Assembly: GCA_027493675.1 (NCBI GenBank)
Contig: JAOSKI010000003.1
Location: forward strand, 62,001 to 126,000
DNA from: Microthrixaceae bacterium
GTDB taxonomy: Bacteria; Actinomycetota; Acidimicrobiia; Acidimicrobiales; Microtrichaceae
Length of the DNA stretch: 64,000 bases
Direction of reading: 5' to 3'
The notes under the pieces are model-generated. The model worked only from the letters and a program-made list of their open reading frames with translations. It had not been told where the DNA came from and did no database searches. This document shows, piece by piece, positions 1-11,103 of this stretch. Within the stretch, counting starts at the first letter, position 1; every line of letters begins with the position of its first letter. The position numbers and the translations under genes were made by a program.

Positions 1-835
1 GGTCCACGTCCTCGCCGAACCGCAGGTCCTCGTCGAAGCCGCCCACAGCACGCACCCCGGCGGTGCGCACCACCAACGCTGCACTCGGCACGTAGGGCAC
101 CCTCGAGCGCGGTCGCACGATCGCCGGTTCCGCGCCGAGGTCGAGGGGACCCCGGGCCTCCTCGTAGCGGGCGAGCAGCCCTTGGCCTCCTGTGTTGCGC
201 ACCCGTGGGGCCACCGCCACCACCTGTCGGCCCTCCAGGTGCGCCAGGAGGGGTTCAAGCCAGCGCGCCGGAACCCGGACGTCCGCATCGACGAACGCCG
301 TCACCGGTGTGTCGACGACTGCGAGCCCGCTGTTGCGGGCTGCTGCTGGGCCACGCGCCTGTTCGTGGCGCACGAGAACCGCTCCGTTGGCAGCCGCCAG
401 CGAGCGGACCGCACCGGGATCACGTGACCCGTCGTCCACCACGACGGCCTTCACCCGTGTTGCACTCTGCACACCGGCGGTGCCGGGGAGGTTCCCAGAG
501 AGGTCGCCCAGCACCGCAGCGAGCCCTGGGGCGTCGTCGCGCACCGGGATCACGACGGTCACCTCGCCGAGATCTTCCTCGTCACCCTCGCCGCGAACCC
601 GCCGTGGCGCCGGATGCACCGCACCTGCGTTCAGGAGCCGGTCCCGGAGGCGCTCTTCGCCATCGTCGGTGGGATGCCAGCTCCCCGACTCGACAAGGCC
701 TGCCAACACGCGGTCTCCCCGGTCGCTCAAGCGGAACAACCTCAGCGGTGAGCCACCCAACCACATCCCAGGCGAAATACGACGGAGCGTCGCATCCGCG
801 ATCACCGCGGATCGCGCCGCTGCAGCGCTCGTCAC
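1..835 (-). CDS. mftF: Mycofactocin-system glycosyltransferase MftF (partial, runs off window start)
   Basis: Single open frame on minus strand read directly: ...GEVTVVIPVRDDAPGLAAVL...KAVVVDDGSRDPGAVRSLAAANGAVLVRHEQARGPAAARNSGLAVVDTPVTAFVDADVRVPARWLEPLLAHL...AVGGFDEDLRFGEDVD; GT2 fold motifs; mft context. Confidence 0.85.
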   Translation of the reverse strand, partial: MTSAAAARSAVIADATLRRISPGMWLGGSPLRLFRLSDRGDRVLAGLVESGSWHPTDDGEERLRDRLLNAGAVHPAPRRVRGEGDEEDLGEVTVVIPVRDDAPGLAAVLGDLSGNLPGTAGVQSATRVKAVVVDDGSRDPGAVRSLAAANGAVLVRHEQARGPAAARNSGLAVVDTPVTAFVDADVRVPARWLEPLLAHLEGRQVVAVAPRVRNTGGQGLLARYEEARGPLDLGAEPAIVRPRSRVPYVPSAALVVRTAGVRAVGGFDEDLRFGEDVD

Positions 836-845
836 CCGAGGATCC

Positions 846-1634
846 TCACGTGGCGGTCATCCCGGCGTCCACGGCGAGAACCGATCCGGTCACCCCCGAG
901 GCACCCTCGCTGCACAGCCATGCAACGGCATCGGCCACCTCCACCGGCTCCAGCAGACGACCCGATGTGTGGTGATCGGCGAACTCCTGGGTCGACTCGA
1001 GGTCGTAGACCGCTGCGGAGGCGGCGAGCATGTCGGTGTCGGTCGAACCGGGTGCCACGGCGTTGGCGGTGATCCCGGAGCCGGCCAGGTCGGCCGCCAT
1101 GGAGCGCACCAGGGAAACCACCGCAGACTTGGAGGCGGCGTATGCGCCCATCCTGGGCAGACCGCGTTGCGCGGCGGACGACGCGACCACGACGAAGCGA
1201 CCAGGCACCCCCGCAGCCAACATCGGGGGAATCGCCACAGCCGCGGTGTTGAGGACTCCCTCGACGTTGGTGCGGTGGATCGCCGACCATGCATCGGGCG
1301 GCGTCTCCCAGACCGCGGCGCCACCCCAGAGCACTCCGGCGGCGCACACGACCGCGTCGAAGCAACCCACGCCCAGACGGGAAAGCGACTCGTCGAGTGC
1401 CGCCATCAGCGCCGTGCGGTCACCGACATCCGCGGTCACCCCGAGTGAGCCGTTGGAGCAGTCGGCAACCACCGAATCGAGTTGTGCCCGGGTCGCGAGC
1501 GGGTACTCGATCGCCGCGTCGTCGCTGCAGCGGTCCAGCGCGACGACCGTCGCCCCGTCGGCTGCCAGGCGCCGGGCCACCGCGGCACCCATGCCCCGCG
1601 CGGCGCCGGTGACGAGAGCCGTCCTGTCGCTCAC
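846..1634 (-). CDS. SDR family oxidoreductase, probably mycofactocin-coupled
   Basis: VSDRTALVTGAARGMGAAVARRLAADGA...YAASKSAVVSLVRSMAADLAGSGITANAVAPGSTDTDM; TGxxxGMG and YxxxK motifs; adjacent to mftF. Confidence 0.85.
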   Translation of the reverse strand: MSDRTALVTGAARGMGAAVARRLAADGATVVALDRCSDDAAIEYPLATRAQLDSVVADCSNGSLGVTADVGDRTALMAALDESLSRLGVGCFDAVVCAAGVLWGGAAVWETPPDAWSAIHRTNVEGVLNTAAVAIPPMLAAGVPGRFVVVASSAAQRGLPRMGAYAASKSAVVSLVRSMAADLAGSGITANAVAPGSTDTDMLAASAAVYDLESTQEFADHHTSGRLLEPVEVADAVAWLCSEGASGVTGSVLAVDAGMTAT

Positions 1635-1788
1635 GACCTGCGTTCCGAACCGGTTGCCACCACGCCTCCAGCGTGCCACGCGGGCACTCCCCCACACCCA
1701 CTGCAGATCCTCCGTCTCGCAGCCGGTCGAAGGGCCAAGGCCACCTGGTCGGCTGGGGTGCCGGCCGGGCCGGCGGTAGCGTGCTGGC

Positions 1789-2727
1789 ATGATCGCAGTG
1801 GTGCCCGTGCGCTCCGGCGCACTTCCCGCCGGTGGGGCCGAGACGGTGGCGACCGCAGACGGCAACGTGATCCTCGTCGGGGAGAATACGGCCGCCGCGG
1901 TCCTCGAACTGGGTGGGCTCGCAACCGCCGTGCGTTGCTGGGAGACCCCCGGCTTCCAGCCCGGTCGGTGGGCCGACGCCTTGGCCGGGGTCCTCGCGGA
2001 CGAGCCGCTGGTGCTGTTGCCCGCAAGCCCCGACGGCCGTGACCTGGCCCCGAGGATCGCCACGGTGCTCGGTCACGAGCTCTTCAGTGCAGCAGTCGAG
2101 CTTCGCGACCACATCGTGCGCACCGTGGGCTTCGGTGGGGCGGCCATGCTGGAGCACCACATCGGTGACGCAGCGGTCATCACCGTTCAACCCGGAGCAC
2201 GTGGAATCGACCCGGCCACCGACACACACCCGGGTGAGCCACAGGTCACCTCGATCCACCCGGAGCTCCCCGACGTACCCGACTGCACAACCCTGGAGGT
2301 CCTCCCAGCCGACGCCTCCACCATGGACCTGGCGGAGGCCCCGCGCATCCTCGCCGGTGGCAACGGTCTCGACGACGCGGACCGGTTCACGAGGCTGAGC
2401 GCGCTCGCGGCGGCCATCGACGCGTCGGTGGGCACCACCCGTGTCATCACCGACAAGGGCTGGTTGCCGCACGAACGCCAGATCGGGACCACCGGGGTCG
2501 TCGTTGATCCGAAGCTGTACGTGGCCTTCGGCATCTCGGGCGCAGTGCAGCACACCAGCGGGTTGGGCCGCCCCGAACATGTGATCTCGGTGAACACCGA
2601 TGCGCACTGCCCGATGATGTCGCTCGCGGATCTTGCCGTGGTCGCAGACGCCAACGCCACGCTGGAGGCGCTCTGCGAGCTGATCGGCGTGTCGGACGAC
2701 ACTCATGTGGGAACCATCGGTGGCTGA
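1789..2727 (+). CDS. Electron transfer flavoprotein alpha subunit (mycofactocin-associated type)
   Basis: C-terminal ETF-alpha-like FAD-binding region: GWLPHERQIGTTGVVVDPKLYVAFGISGAVQHTSGLGRPEHVISVNTDAHCPMMSLADLAVVAD. Confidence 0.85.
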   Translation: MIAVVPVRSGALPAGGAETVATADGNVILVGENTAAAVLELGGLATAVRCWETPGFQPGRWADALAGVLADEPLVLLPASPDGRDLAPRIATVLGHELFSAAVELRDHIVRTVGFGGAAMLEHHIGDAAVITVQPGARGIDPATDTHPGEPQVTSIHPELPDVPDCTTLEVLPADASTMDLAEAPRILAGGNGLDDADRFTRLSALAAAIDASVGTTRVITDKGWLPHERQIGTTGVVVDPKLYVAFGISGAVQHTSGLGRPEHVISVNTDAHCPMMSLADLAVVADANATLEALCELIGVSDDTHVGTIGG

Positions 2728-4047
2728 CACGCCCCCGACCTCAGGCAACTCGCCCGACTTCGACGCTATCGTCGTGGGTGCGGGTCCTGCGGGTTCCGCC
2801 GCGGCGATCGAGCTCGCCCGGTCCGGACGCTCGGTCGTGTTGGTCGAACGAGGTCCCTTCCCTGGTTCCAAGAACATGTACGGCGGCGTCGTCTACGGAC
2901 GCATCCTCGACACGCTCGTCCCCCGATGGTGGACCGAGGCACCGATACAGCGCTGGGTGACCCGACGACAGACGATGATGATGACCGGCGAGCAGGCCCT
3001 CACCGTCGACTACCGCACGGAGGCCTGGGGGCGACCACCGTTCAACGGTGCAACGGCATACCGCCCCGACTTCGACTCCTGGCTGGCCGACAAGGCCGTG
3101 CAGGCAGGCGCCACCCTGGTGTGCTCCACCACCGTGACCGGGCTCATCCGCTCCGGCGGGAGGGTCGTGGGGGTTCGCACGGACCGCCCGGACGGCGATC
3201 TGCGCGCCCCGGTCGTCGTCGCCGCCGACGGCGTCAACTCCTTCCTCGCAAAGGAGGCAGGCCTCTACGGCGAGGTGGATCCCGCCAACTACACCGTGGG
3301 GGTCAAGGAGACCATCGCGCTACCCCGCCATGTGATCGACGAACGCTTCGCTGTCCGCGGCGACCACGGTGTCGACATAGAGATCATCGGCGCCACCGGC
3401 GACGTGCCGGGCGGCGGCTTCATCTACACCAACACCGACACCGTCTCGATCGGGCTCGTGCTGTCGATGCCCGCGCTGGCCCGAAGCGACAAGCGTCCCG
3501 AGGAGTTGCTCGCACGCCTCAAGGCACACCCCGCCGTCAGACCCTGATCGAGGGTGGAGAGGTGAAGGAGTTCTCGGCTCACGTGATCCCCGAGGCGGGT
3601 TACGACATGATGCCCGAACTCGTGGGCGACGGGATCCTCGTGGCGGGCGACGCTGCGGCCATGTGCCTGGCGGCGGGGATCTGGTTGGAGGGTGTCAACT
3701 TCGCGATCGGTTCGGGGGCGGCGGCAGGCCGTGCGGCTAGCGCTGCGATACGGCGCGGCGACACGACCAGGGAGGGCTCGCCGGGTACCGGGACGCGGCT
3801 CGAATCGAGCTTTGTGCTCGCGGATCACCGCAAGCTCCGGGAGGCACCGCATCTCGTGATGGGGGACCTCGCCCAGCGCCAACTTCCCGCCATCGCGTGC
3901 GGGGTGGCCGAGTCGGTGTTCACCGTGACCAACCCGGACCCGAAGCCCGGATTGGTGAAGATAATCAGGACGCACCTGAGACACAGCGGCCTCAGGTTTT
4001 CCACCGTGGCCCGGGAGACCTGGCGGGCGTTCAGGGCCTACGGTTGA
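2705..4047 (+). CDS. FAD-dependent oxidoreductase, FixC / ETF:quinone oxidoreductase-like (frameshift near 3540)
   Basis: DAIVVGAGPAGSAAAIELARSGRSVVLVERGPFPGSKNMYGGVVYG...; continues in another frame LIEGGEVKEFSAHVIPEAGYDMMPELVGDGILVAGDAAAMCLAAGIWLEGVNFAIGSG. Confidence 0.85.
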
Positions 4048-4109
4048 CACCCGGACGCAAGGGTCCCCACGTGCACAGCAACAGACCACGGACACCGACA
4101 CCGACACAG

Positions 4110-4409
4110 ATGACGCCTTCCACCTACCCGCTGATCAGCAACGAGACCCGGATGGGCACCGTGGAGTTCAGGGTCCACGAGCGCGCCCACATTGTCGTCG
4201 ACGACACCAGGTGCCGGGACTGCTCGGTGCGTGGGTGCGTCACCGCGTGCCCGGCGAACCTGTTCGTGCCGACCTCCGACGGCGGCATCCTGTTCAACTA
4301 CGAGCAGTGCTTCGAGTGCGGCACGTGCTACATGGTCTGCAACGCCGAAGGCGCCATCACCTGGTCCTATCCCGAAGGGGGCCATGGCGTGGTGTTCCAC
4401 ACGTCATGA
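4110..4409 (+). CDS. FixX-like ferredoxin family protein
   Basis: CRDCSVRGCVTACPANLF...NYEQCFECGTCYMVC cysteine motifs; ATGA overlap with next gene. Confidence 0.85.
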   Translation: MTPSTYPLISNETRMGTVEFRVHERAHIVVDDTRCRDCSVRGCVTACPANLFVPTSDGGILFNYEQCFECGTCYMVCNAEGAITWSYPEGGHGVVFHTS

Positions 4410-5257
4410 CGAACGCCCCGATCGGGCCGATCGCGGCGTGCGTCAAGTGGGTGGACCTGCACCCGGAGACAGACGTGGCCAACGGGGTGCCCAGGCCTTC
4501 GGCGCACAGCTGGGGGTTCTCCGAGGCGGACCGGGCGGCACTCGAGGTCGCGATGCGCCTGGGCGAGGCCGCGGGCACCGACGTGGTGCTGGTCTGCGCC
4601 GGGCCGATCGAAGCCAAGGGGGCCCTGGGTGAGCTGGCCGCCTCGGGAGCATCGCGAGCGATCCTGGTCGACCACCCGCTGCACTCTGCGGCCGGAACCT
4701 CCGGCGCGGTTCTCGCAGGTGTGCTCGGCGCCGGTGGCCTGGGGGTCCATGGCGTGGTGTGCGGCGACATGAGCAACGGTCGCGGGTCGGGGTCCGTCCC
4801 GGCGATCCTCGCCCATCACCTTGGTGCCGCCCAGGCACTCGGGCTGCTCGAGGTCTCCGGCGCGCCCGGCGAACGGATCCGGGCGGTGAGGCGCCTCGAC
4901 GGCGCGACGTGAGGTCGTCTCGATCCACGGCCTCGCAGTGCTGTCGGTGGAGGGTTCGGTTGCGCACCTGCGGCGCGCCCCGTTGTCGGCGACCCTGGGT
5001 GCCGGGGCACCCGAGGTGGAGGTGATCACCCCGGGCGCACATCACCCCGCACCGCGCATCGCCCGGGTGTTGCCCTGGCGACCCCGCCCCGCCGGCTTCC
5101 CGCACCTCACTCACCCGACGCCTTCGCACGAGTGCTCGAGCTGACCGGCGCCCTAACCGAGCACACCCCTCCCCGTACGGTCGAGGTCTCCCCTCGTGAC
5201 GCGGCACAGGTGATCCTCGACCAACTGCGGACGTGGGGATACCTCGACGACGGATGA
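4406..5257 (+). CDS. Electron transfer flavoprotein beta subunit (mycofactocin-associated type; frameshifts near 4910 and 5095)
   Basis: MTNAPIGPIAACVKWVDLHPETD...EVAMRLGEAAGTDVVLVCAGPIEAKGALGELAASGASRAILVDHP; later frame ...LDQLRTWGYLDDG*. Confidence 0.75.
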
Positions 5258-5973
5258 CCGTGACGCGATCCGGGAACACCGGTGATCTTGGGTCGCTCAC
5301 CTGGGTCGACCTCGACGGTGACCGCCGCCTGCTGGTGGTGCCCGTCGGCAGCTGCGAGCAACACGGCCCGCACCTGCCGTTGGACACCGACACGCTGATT
5401 GCGCAGGCGTTCGCCGCCGACCTGGCGGCCGCACGCGACGACACGCTCGTGGCTCCGGCACTGTCCATCGGCGCTTCGGGCGAGCACCGTGGATTCCCCG
5501 GCACGCTTTCCATAGGCACCGCGGCCATGACCTCGACGTTGGTGGAACTGGCCCGCAGCGCGCTTCCCGAACCGGGGTCGGGGAACCCGGGTGCGTTCAG
5601 CGCGGTGCTGTTCGTGAACGCCCACGGCGGGAACCTCGAAGCTCTCGAAGACGCACGGTCGACCCTCGCCGCCGAATCCCGCAGAGCGGACTTCTGGCAC
5701 CCCAGGGTCGACGGTGGAGATCCCCACGCAGGGGCGACCGAAACCTCGCTGATGCTCCACCTGCACCCCGAGCGGGTTCGCATGGAGCTGGCCGAACCCG
5801 GCTCCACGGCCAGGTTCTCCGACATCCGCGACGAGCTCACCGCCGGTGGGCTCGCAGCTGTCACGCCCAACGGCGTCCTCGGCGACCCGACGACGGCCTC
5901 GGCTGATGCCGGCGCGAGGCTCTTCGGCACACTCCGGGTCACGTTGTCGGAGGCGGCCGAGCGGCTCCTGTAA
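5254..5973 (+). CDS. mftE: Mycofactocin peptidase MftE (creatininase family)
   Basis: VPVGSCEQHGPHLPLDTDTLIAQAFA...SIGASGEHRGFPGTLSIG...FVNAHGGN creatininase-family metal ligands; ATGA overlap with etfB-like gene. Confidence 0.9.
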   Translation: MTVTRSGNTGDLGSLTWVDLDGDRRLLVVPVGSCEQHGPHLPLDTDTLIAQAFAADLAAARDDTLVAPALSIGASGEHRGFPGTLSIGTAAMTSTLVELARSALPEPGSGNPGAFSAVLFVNAHGGNLEALEDARSTLAAESRRADFWHPRVDGGDPHAGATETSLMLHLHPERVRMELAEPGSTARFSDIRDELTAGGLAAVTPNGVLGDPTTASADAGARLFGTLRVTLSEAAERLL

Positions 5974-6031
5974 CCCACCGCAGGCCGGATGCAACACGTC
6001 GAACCCACCCCTGGTGCATACGCTGGTGCCC

Positions 6032-6957
6032 ATGGCGCACGACCATTCGCACGGCCCGTCCGGGCACAACCACGGCTCTGCGCTGGCCCGTTCAGGTGAG
6101 GCCGCCAAACGCCCCCTTGAGCATGGCGCTGGGCATCACGGCGGTGACCCTCGTGGTCCAGGTCGTGGTGGGAGTGACCACAGGGTCGCTGTCGCTGCTG
6201 GCCGACGGTGCTCACCTGCTGACAGACGTGGGCGGGATCGTGCTGGCGCTGTCAGCGGTCACGCTGGCCTCGCGACCCACCCGCAGCGAGCGGACCTTCG
6301 GCTTCTACCGCCTCGAGGTGCTCTCCGCGCTGGCCAACGGGGGCGCTGCTCGTGGTGGTCGCCATCTGGGCGCTGCTCGAAGCCGTGGAGCGGATCCAGG
6401 ACCCTCCGGATGTTCCCGGCCTTCCCGTGCTGGTGGTGGGAGCGCTCGGCCTCGTCGCCAACCTCGTGTCGCTGCGGCTGCTCAGCGGCGGCGGTTCGCT
6501 CGCAGCCGAAGGTGCCCGCCTGGAGGTGCTTGCCGACGCTGTGGGCTCGGTCGGGGTCGTGCTGGGTGGGGGGCTCATCATGTTGACCGACGAACCGGTG
6601 ATCGACGCGTGGATCGGCCTCGCGATCGCGTTGTGGATAGTCCCACGGGCGCTCCGGCTGGCGTCGGCATCGCTGCGGATCCTCCTTCAGGAGGCGCCGG
6701 CACACGTCGACCTGCCGGCTGTGACCGACTCGCTGGAGGCGATCCCCGACGTGGTGGACGTGCACGACCTGCACGTGTGGACCCTGACCACCGACATGGA
6801 CGTGCTGACCGCGCACCTGATGGTCGGAGCCGAGGCCGACCACCACGGAGTGCTCGACCGGGCGCGCGAAGTGCTGGCCAGCGAGCACGGAATCCACCAC
6901 GCCACCCTCCAGGTGGAACCGGAGACCCATTCGGGTTGTGACCAAGTGGACTGGTGA
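6032..6957 (+). CDS. Cation diffusion facilitator (CDF) family transporter (frameshifts near 6110 and 6345)
   Basis: His-rich N-terminus MAHDHSHGPSGHNHG; SLSLLADGAHLLTDVGGIVLAL; VADSLEAIPDVVDVHDLHVWTLTTDMDVLTAHL-type C-terminus across frames. Confidence 0.85.
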
Positions 6958-6970
6958 AGGCCTGCTGCGG

Positions 6971-8919
6971 TCACACGAGGGCCGCACCGACACGCTCGCC
7001 GTCGATCACCGCCGCGTGTGCCCTGCGGGGCGCCACGGCGTCGCCCACCCTCAGCACATCCGCACCGGTTGCGACCAGTTCGTGGTACAGCCCGTCCGCC
7101 GGGGTCGGCGGCACCGCCAACACAAGCCAGTCCGGGCTGCGCGTGACGGTCTGCTGGGTCGGATGATGCTGAAGGTTCACGACGTGACCCTCCACACCCA
7201 TGGGCACCAGCTCGGTCGATTGGGTGATTCCCTTGGCCTGGGCGCGTATCCAGAAGTTCTCGAGATCCAAGGTGATGCCCAGGTCCTGGCCGACCACCAT
7301 TCCGGGTGTGACGATCTCCACCGACGCTCCGCGGTCGGCCAGCAGCTCCGCGACCGATGTGGCCTGGTGGAACCCGAGCTCGTCCAGCACCAGCACCTCA
7401 CCCTCGGGATGCACCGCGCCGCAGAGCACGTCGCGCACGTCCACGATCCACTCCGCGTCGGCCGGTGCCCACCACGGTCTTGCGGGAACCGATCCGGTGG
7501 CCACGATCACCCGGTCGGGCCGTCGCCGCGCCACCTCAGCGGCGTCCACGGTCACCCCCGTACTCGAAGGTGACGCCGAGGCGGTTCGCCTCGTGGAGCT
7601 GGTTGCGCACCAGATCCGCGAACTCAGCTCGGTTGGGGACCGTTGCCGCCAGGGCGACCTGACCTCCCGGAGCGTCGGTCGCCTCGCACACCGTCACGCG
7701 GTGCCCGTTGCGTGCCGCAGCGATCGCGGCCTGCATGCCGGCGGGCCCGGCACCCACGACAAGCACGTCACGGCGCACCTCGACCGGAACCGCCTCGCCC
7801 ACGCCCTCGTGCTCGCGACCGGTACGTGGGTTCTCGATGCACCCGAGCCAGCGGTTGAGGCCCATGCGGCCCACGCATTCCTGGTTGCAGCTCAGGCACA
7901 GCCGGGTGTCGTCGGCCTCACCGGCGCGGGCCTTGGCCACGAAACCCGCGTCCGCGATCTGACCACGGACCACACCCACCAGGTCGCAGTGACCTTCGGC
8001 CAGCGCTCGCTCGGCCTGAAGGGGATCCTGAAGCGGCCGACGCCCACCACGGGGAGTTCGACCGCCCGCCGGATCGCAGACGGTATGAACATCGCGTAAC
8101 CCGGCGGGATGTGCATCGACGCCTCGATCATGAACAGCGATGCCGTGGCAACCCCGATCGAGGTGTTGATGTAGTCGACCTGCCCGGTGGCCTCCACCAT
8201 GCGGGCCACCTCGACCGCATCCTCGATCGTGGTGCCTCCCTCGATGAGCTCGTCGCCACAGATGCGCACGCCCAGGGCAAGCTCCGATCCGATCGCCGAG
8301 CGCACCGCGGCGACGATCTCCAACAGGATCCGCGCCCGGTCGGTGAGGGGCCCCCGTAGTCATCGGTGCGCCGGTTGGTGGCCGGTGAGAGGAACCCGCG
8401 CACGATCGAGGAATGGGAGCACTGCAACTCGATGCCGTCGAAGCCACCTTCGGCGCAGTGACCGGCCACGAGAGCGTAGGACTCGACGATCTCGGCTATC
8501 TCATGCCGGTCCACGGCCTTGGGGACCTCACGGAACAGCGGATCCGCGACCGCGGAGGGCGCCCAGACCGGCAGGCGTGAGTACATCGAGGAGGCCTGGC
8601 CTCCGTTGTGGTTGATCTGGGCGAAGATGGGCACGCGGTGGCGGTGGACCGCATCGGTCATTCGCCGGTACCCGGGTATCACCTCACGGTCGAAGCCGTG
8701 GATCAGCTTCTCGTAGGGCCAATCGGTGGGGTGGGTGGAATGCTCCTCGGTGATGATCAGCCCGGCTCCCCCAGCGGCACGCTCCTCGTAGTAGGCGGCG
8801 TGTTGCTCGGAGGGGAGGCCGTCGCGGGCGTAGTTGGTCAGATGCGCCGAGAACACGATGCGGTTGCGCACCGTGACAGGCCCGATCTGCATCGGTGACC
8901 ACAGGAGCCGCTCAGCCAT
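6971..8919 (-). CDS. Mycofactocin-system FadH/OYE family oxidoreductase (frameshifted)
   Basis: N-terminal OYE domain MAERLLWSPMQIGPVTVRNRIVFSAHLTNYARDG...; CLSCNQECVGR FeS motif; DVLVVGAGPAGMQAAIAAARNGHRVTVCEATDAPGGQV flavin domain. Confidence 0.85.
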
Positions 8920-8991
8920 CCACCCAAGCTAGTGCCGGGTCGCCCAAGGCGGGAACGGCGCCTGTCGGCCCGATGCGCAGGCGAACCAGGC

Positions 8992-9346
8992 TCAGGCCGC
9001 AGCGACCGAGCCGCGCCGGCCGCGCAGGATCGCCACGGTCACACCGGCGACGGTGGACGCAGCCGCGGCGGCGCCGCCGGCGATCGCCGCGACCCTGCCC
9101 CCACAGGAAGTGCCCGCCATCGCCGTCGAGGAGATCCTCCACACGTCGCTCGGAATCGACCACCACGTCGCCGACCGGCTCGAGACCGAACCCCACCAGT
9201 CGACCCTTGTGCACATGGCCGAACATGCCACCCGGGAGCGACACCGCCACGTCGTCGTGAGCGCGGAAGGCGCTGTTGGCGGCCTTGGCGAGATCGAGCG
9301 CCTGCTTGACCGTTGCATCCAGGACGTTCTTGGTGGTCGAGAGCAT
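8992..9346 (-). CDS. Hypothetical small protein (probable frameshift near 9090)
   Basis: MLSTTKNVLDATVKQALDLAKAANSAFRAHDDVAVSLPGGMFGHVHKGRLVGFGLEPVGDVVVDSERRVEDLLDG; alternate frame ends in Ala-rich hydrophobic segment. Confidence 0.5.
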
Positions 9347-9505
9347 TGTCTTCTCCTGCGGCTCCATTGCCATCATCGCACAGGTCCCCGCCACAGAGAC
9401 CCTGGGTGATTGTACCTGCAAGTGGACATCGGCGATACGGGCAATGCGGTCGCGTTGCACCCGTGTCCCGCTCCGGCAAGGCGGAACCCACGCTATTGTC
9501 GAGCC

Positions 9506-10316
9506 GTGGAGAAGCCGGAGGGGACGATCCGATCGTGGTTCGCCAGTCAGTCGTTCACCCGCCGCCAACTGCTGACGGTTGCGGTGGCTGCGACGACGGT
9601 GGTGGTTGCCGTCGGCGGATACGCACTCGGTATGGCGCAAGCGGACTCATCTCACAACACCACCGGCTCCCCGGACGTCGAACCCACCGCCACTGTCAGC
9701 AGATCGACTGCTCCGAACTCATCAGGCCCGCCGACCACCGGGTCGACCCCTCCCGAATCGACCACGTCCACCAGTGCCGCAACAACTGAGCCGCCGCCGA
9801 CTTCAGCGGCAACCCCGAAGGAGCCGGAGTACGCGTTTCCCATCCAACCGGCAGCGGGGGTGGCATATGACCCATCACATCACGACTATCCGGCGGCCGA
9901 CATGTTCGCCGAGTGCGGGACCGAGGTGGTGGCCCCGCATGCGGGTGTGATACAGGATGTCAGCCACCAGGATCGCTGGTCGTCCTCACATGACACCCCC
10001 CGACTCCAGGGAGGCCTGTCCTTCTCGATCGTCGGCGACGACGGGGTCCGTTACTACGGCAGCCACCTGGAGTCCATCGACCCGGCCGTCCGACCTGGTG
10101 CACGTGTGGCAACCCGACAACGGATCGGTACCGTCGGCGACACCGGAAATGCCAAGGGCACGGGCTGTCACCTCCATTTCGGCATCTCGACGCCGTGCGG
10201 CCCGGGTGACGTGCTGCGCCGCCGCGGGAGAGTTCTGGCCGCAGGACTACCTCGACGGATGGCGCGAGGGCACACAGGTGTCACCGGCCGATCTCCCCGA
10301 CCCATCAGCCTGTTGA
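9506..10316 (+). CDS. M23 family metallopeptidase, membrane anchored with Ser/Thr/Pro-rich linker (frameshift near 10215)
   Basis: TM segment LLTVAVAATTVVVAVGGYAL; HHDYPAADMFAECGTEVVAPHAGVI...GSHLESI...GTGCHLHFGI (HxxxD...HxH pattern). Confidence 0.85.
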
Positions 10317-10331
10317 CCCAGGGACGGACAC

Positions 10332-11051
10332 ATGAACCCATATGACGACCGCTTCGACCCTCCCACCCGGCCGCTCAAGGCGTGGTCCCGGGCCCGGGGG
10401 CCATGCCTCCGCCACCTCCGAACAACACATCCGGTTCGACGGTTCGGACCGCGGCGATCGCCGCCCTGGTGACCGTCGTCGTGGTGGGCATCATCGGTGG
10501 TGCCTACATGCTCGGTCGTTCCGGCGGCGACGACATCGTGGCCACGGAGTCCACGACCACGACCTCGAGCAGCACCACAACCGAGGCGACCACCACCACA
10601 ACCACGACGAAGGTCACCACCAGCACGACGGCAGCGCCACCCACAACCATCGCGGCGCCACTCGGCAATGTGCTCCAGGAGCCCGACGGGCTCCTCTGCA
10701 AGGACTTGGAAGCCAAGGGATACTCGTATTCTGCCGCTGTCGACTACTGGCGTTCTCACGGACAGCCGAACCGCATGGACTCCGACCGCAACGGGATACC
10801 GTGCGAGACGGTCTACCCGCGATCCGACGTCGTCGCCTACTGGCCTCACAGGTGTACGACGCGACGCCCTCCTACGGCTATCCGTCGGGTCTCCTGTGTC
10901 GCGATCTGGCGAGTCGAGGTGCGGACGTCTACGACGCCCTGCGCTACTTCATCTGGGAGGGCTACCCGTCACGCATGGACGCCGACGGAAACGGCATCCC
11001 TGCGAAACCGTCTACCCGGATGCGGCCGAGGTCTGGCTCTGGGACTTCTGA
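10332..11051 (+). CDS. Membrane protein with two Excalibur-like Ca-binding repeats after a Thr-rich linker (frameshifted)
   Basis: TM then TTTTSSSTTTEATTTTTTTK; DGLLCKDLEAKGYSYSAAVDYWRSHGQPNRMDSDRNGIPCETVYP followed in other frames by SGLLCRDLASRGADVYDALRYFIWEGYPSRMDADGNGIPCETVYP. Confidence 0.75.
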
Positions 11052-11103
11052 ACCGGGACTTCTGACCCACCCCGTGGCGACAGACCGACAGGGTGACGCC
11101 CTG

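Noticed and set aside
192-1448. 418-aa plus-strand ORF
   Set aside because: Low-complexity Arg/Pro/Ser-rich shadow ORF opposite mftF and the SDR gene; no recognisable motifs. Many similar GC-driven ORFs in the track were dropped.
846-2063. N-terminal extension of the SDR ORF to 405 aa
   Set aside because: The extension overlaps the divergent ETF-alpha gene; the Rossmann motif starts right after the GTG at 1634.
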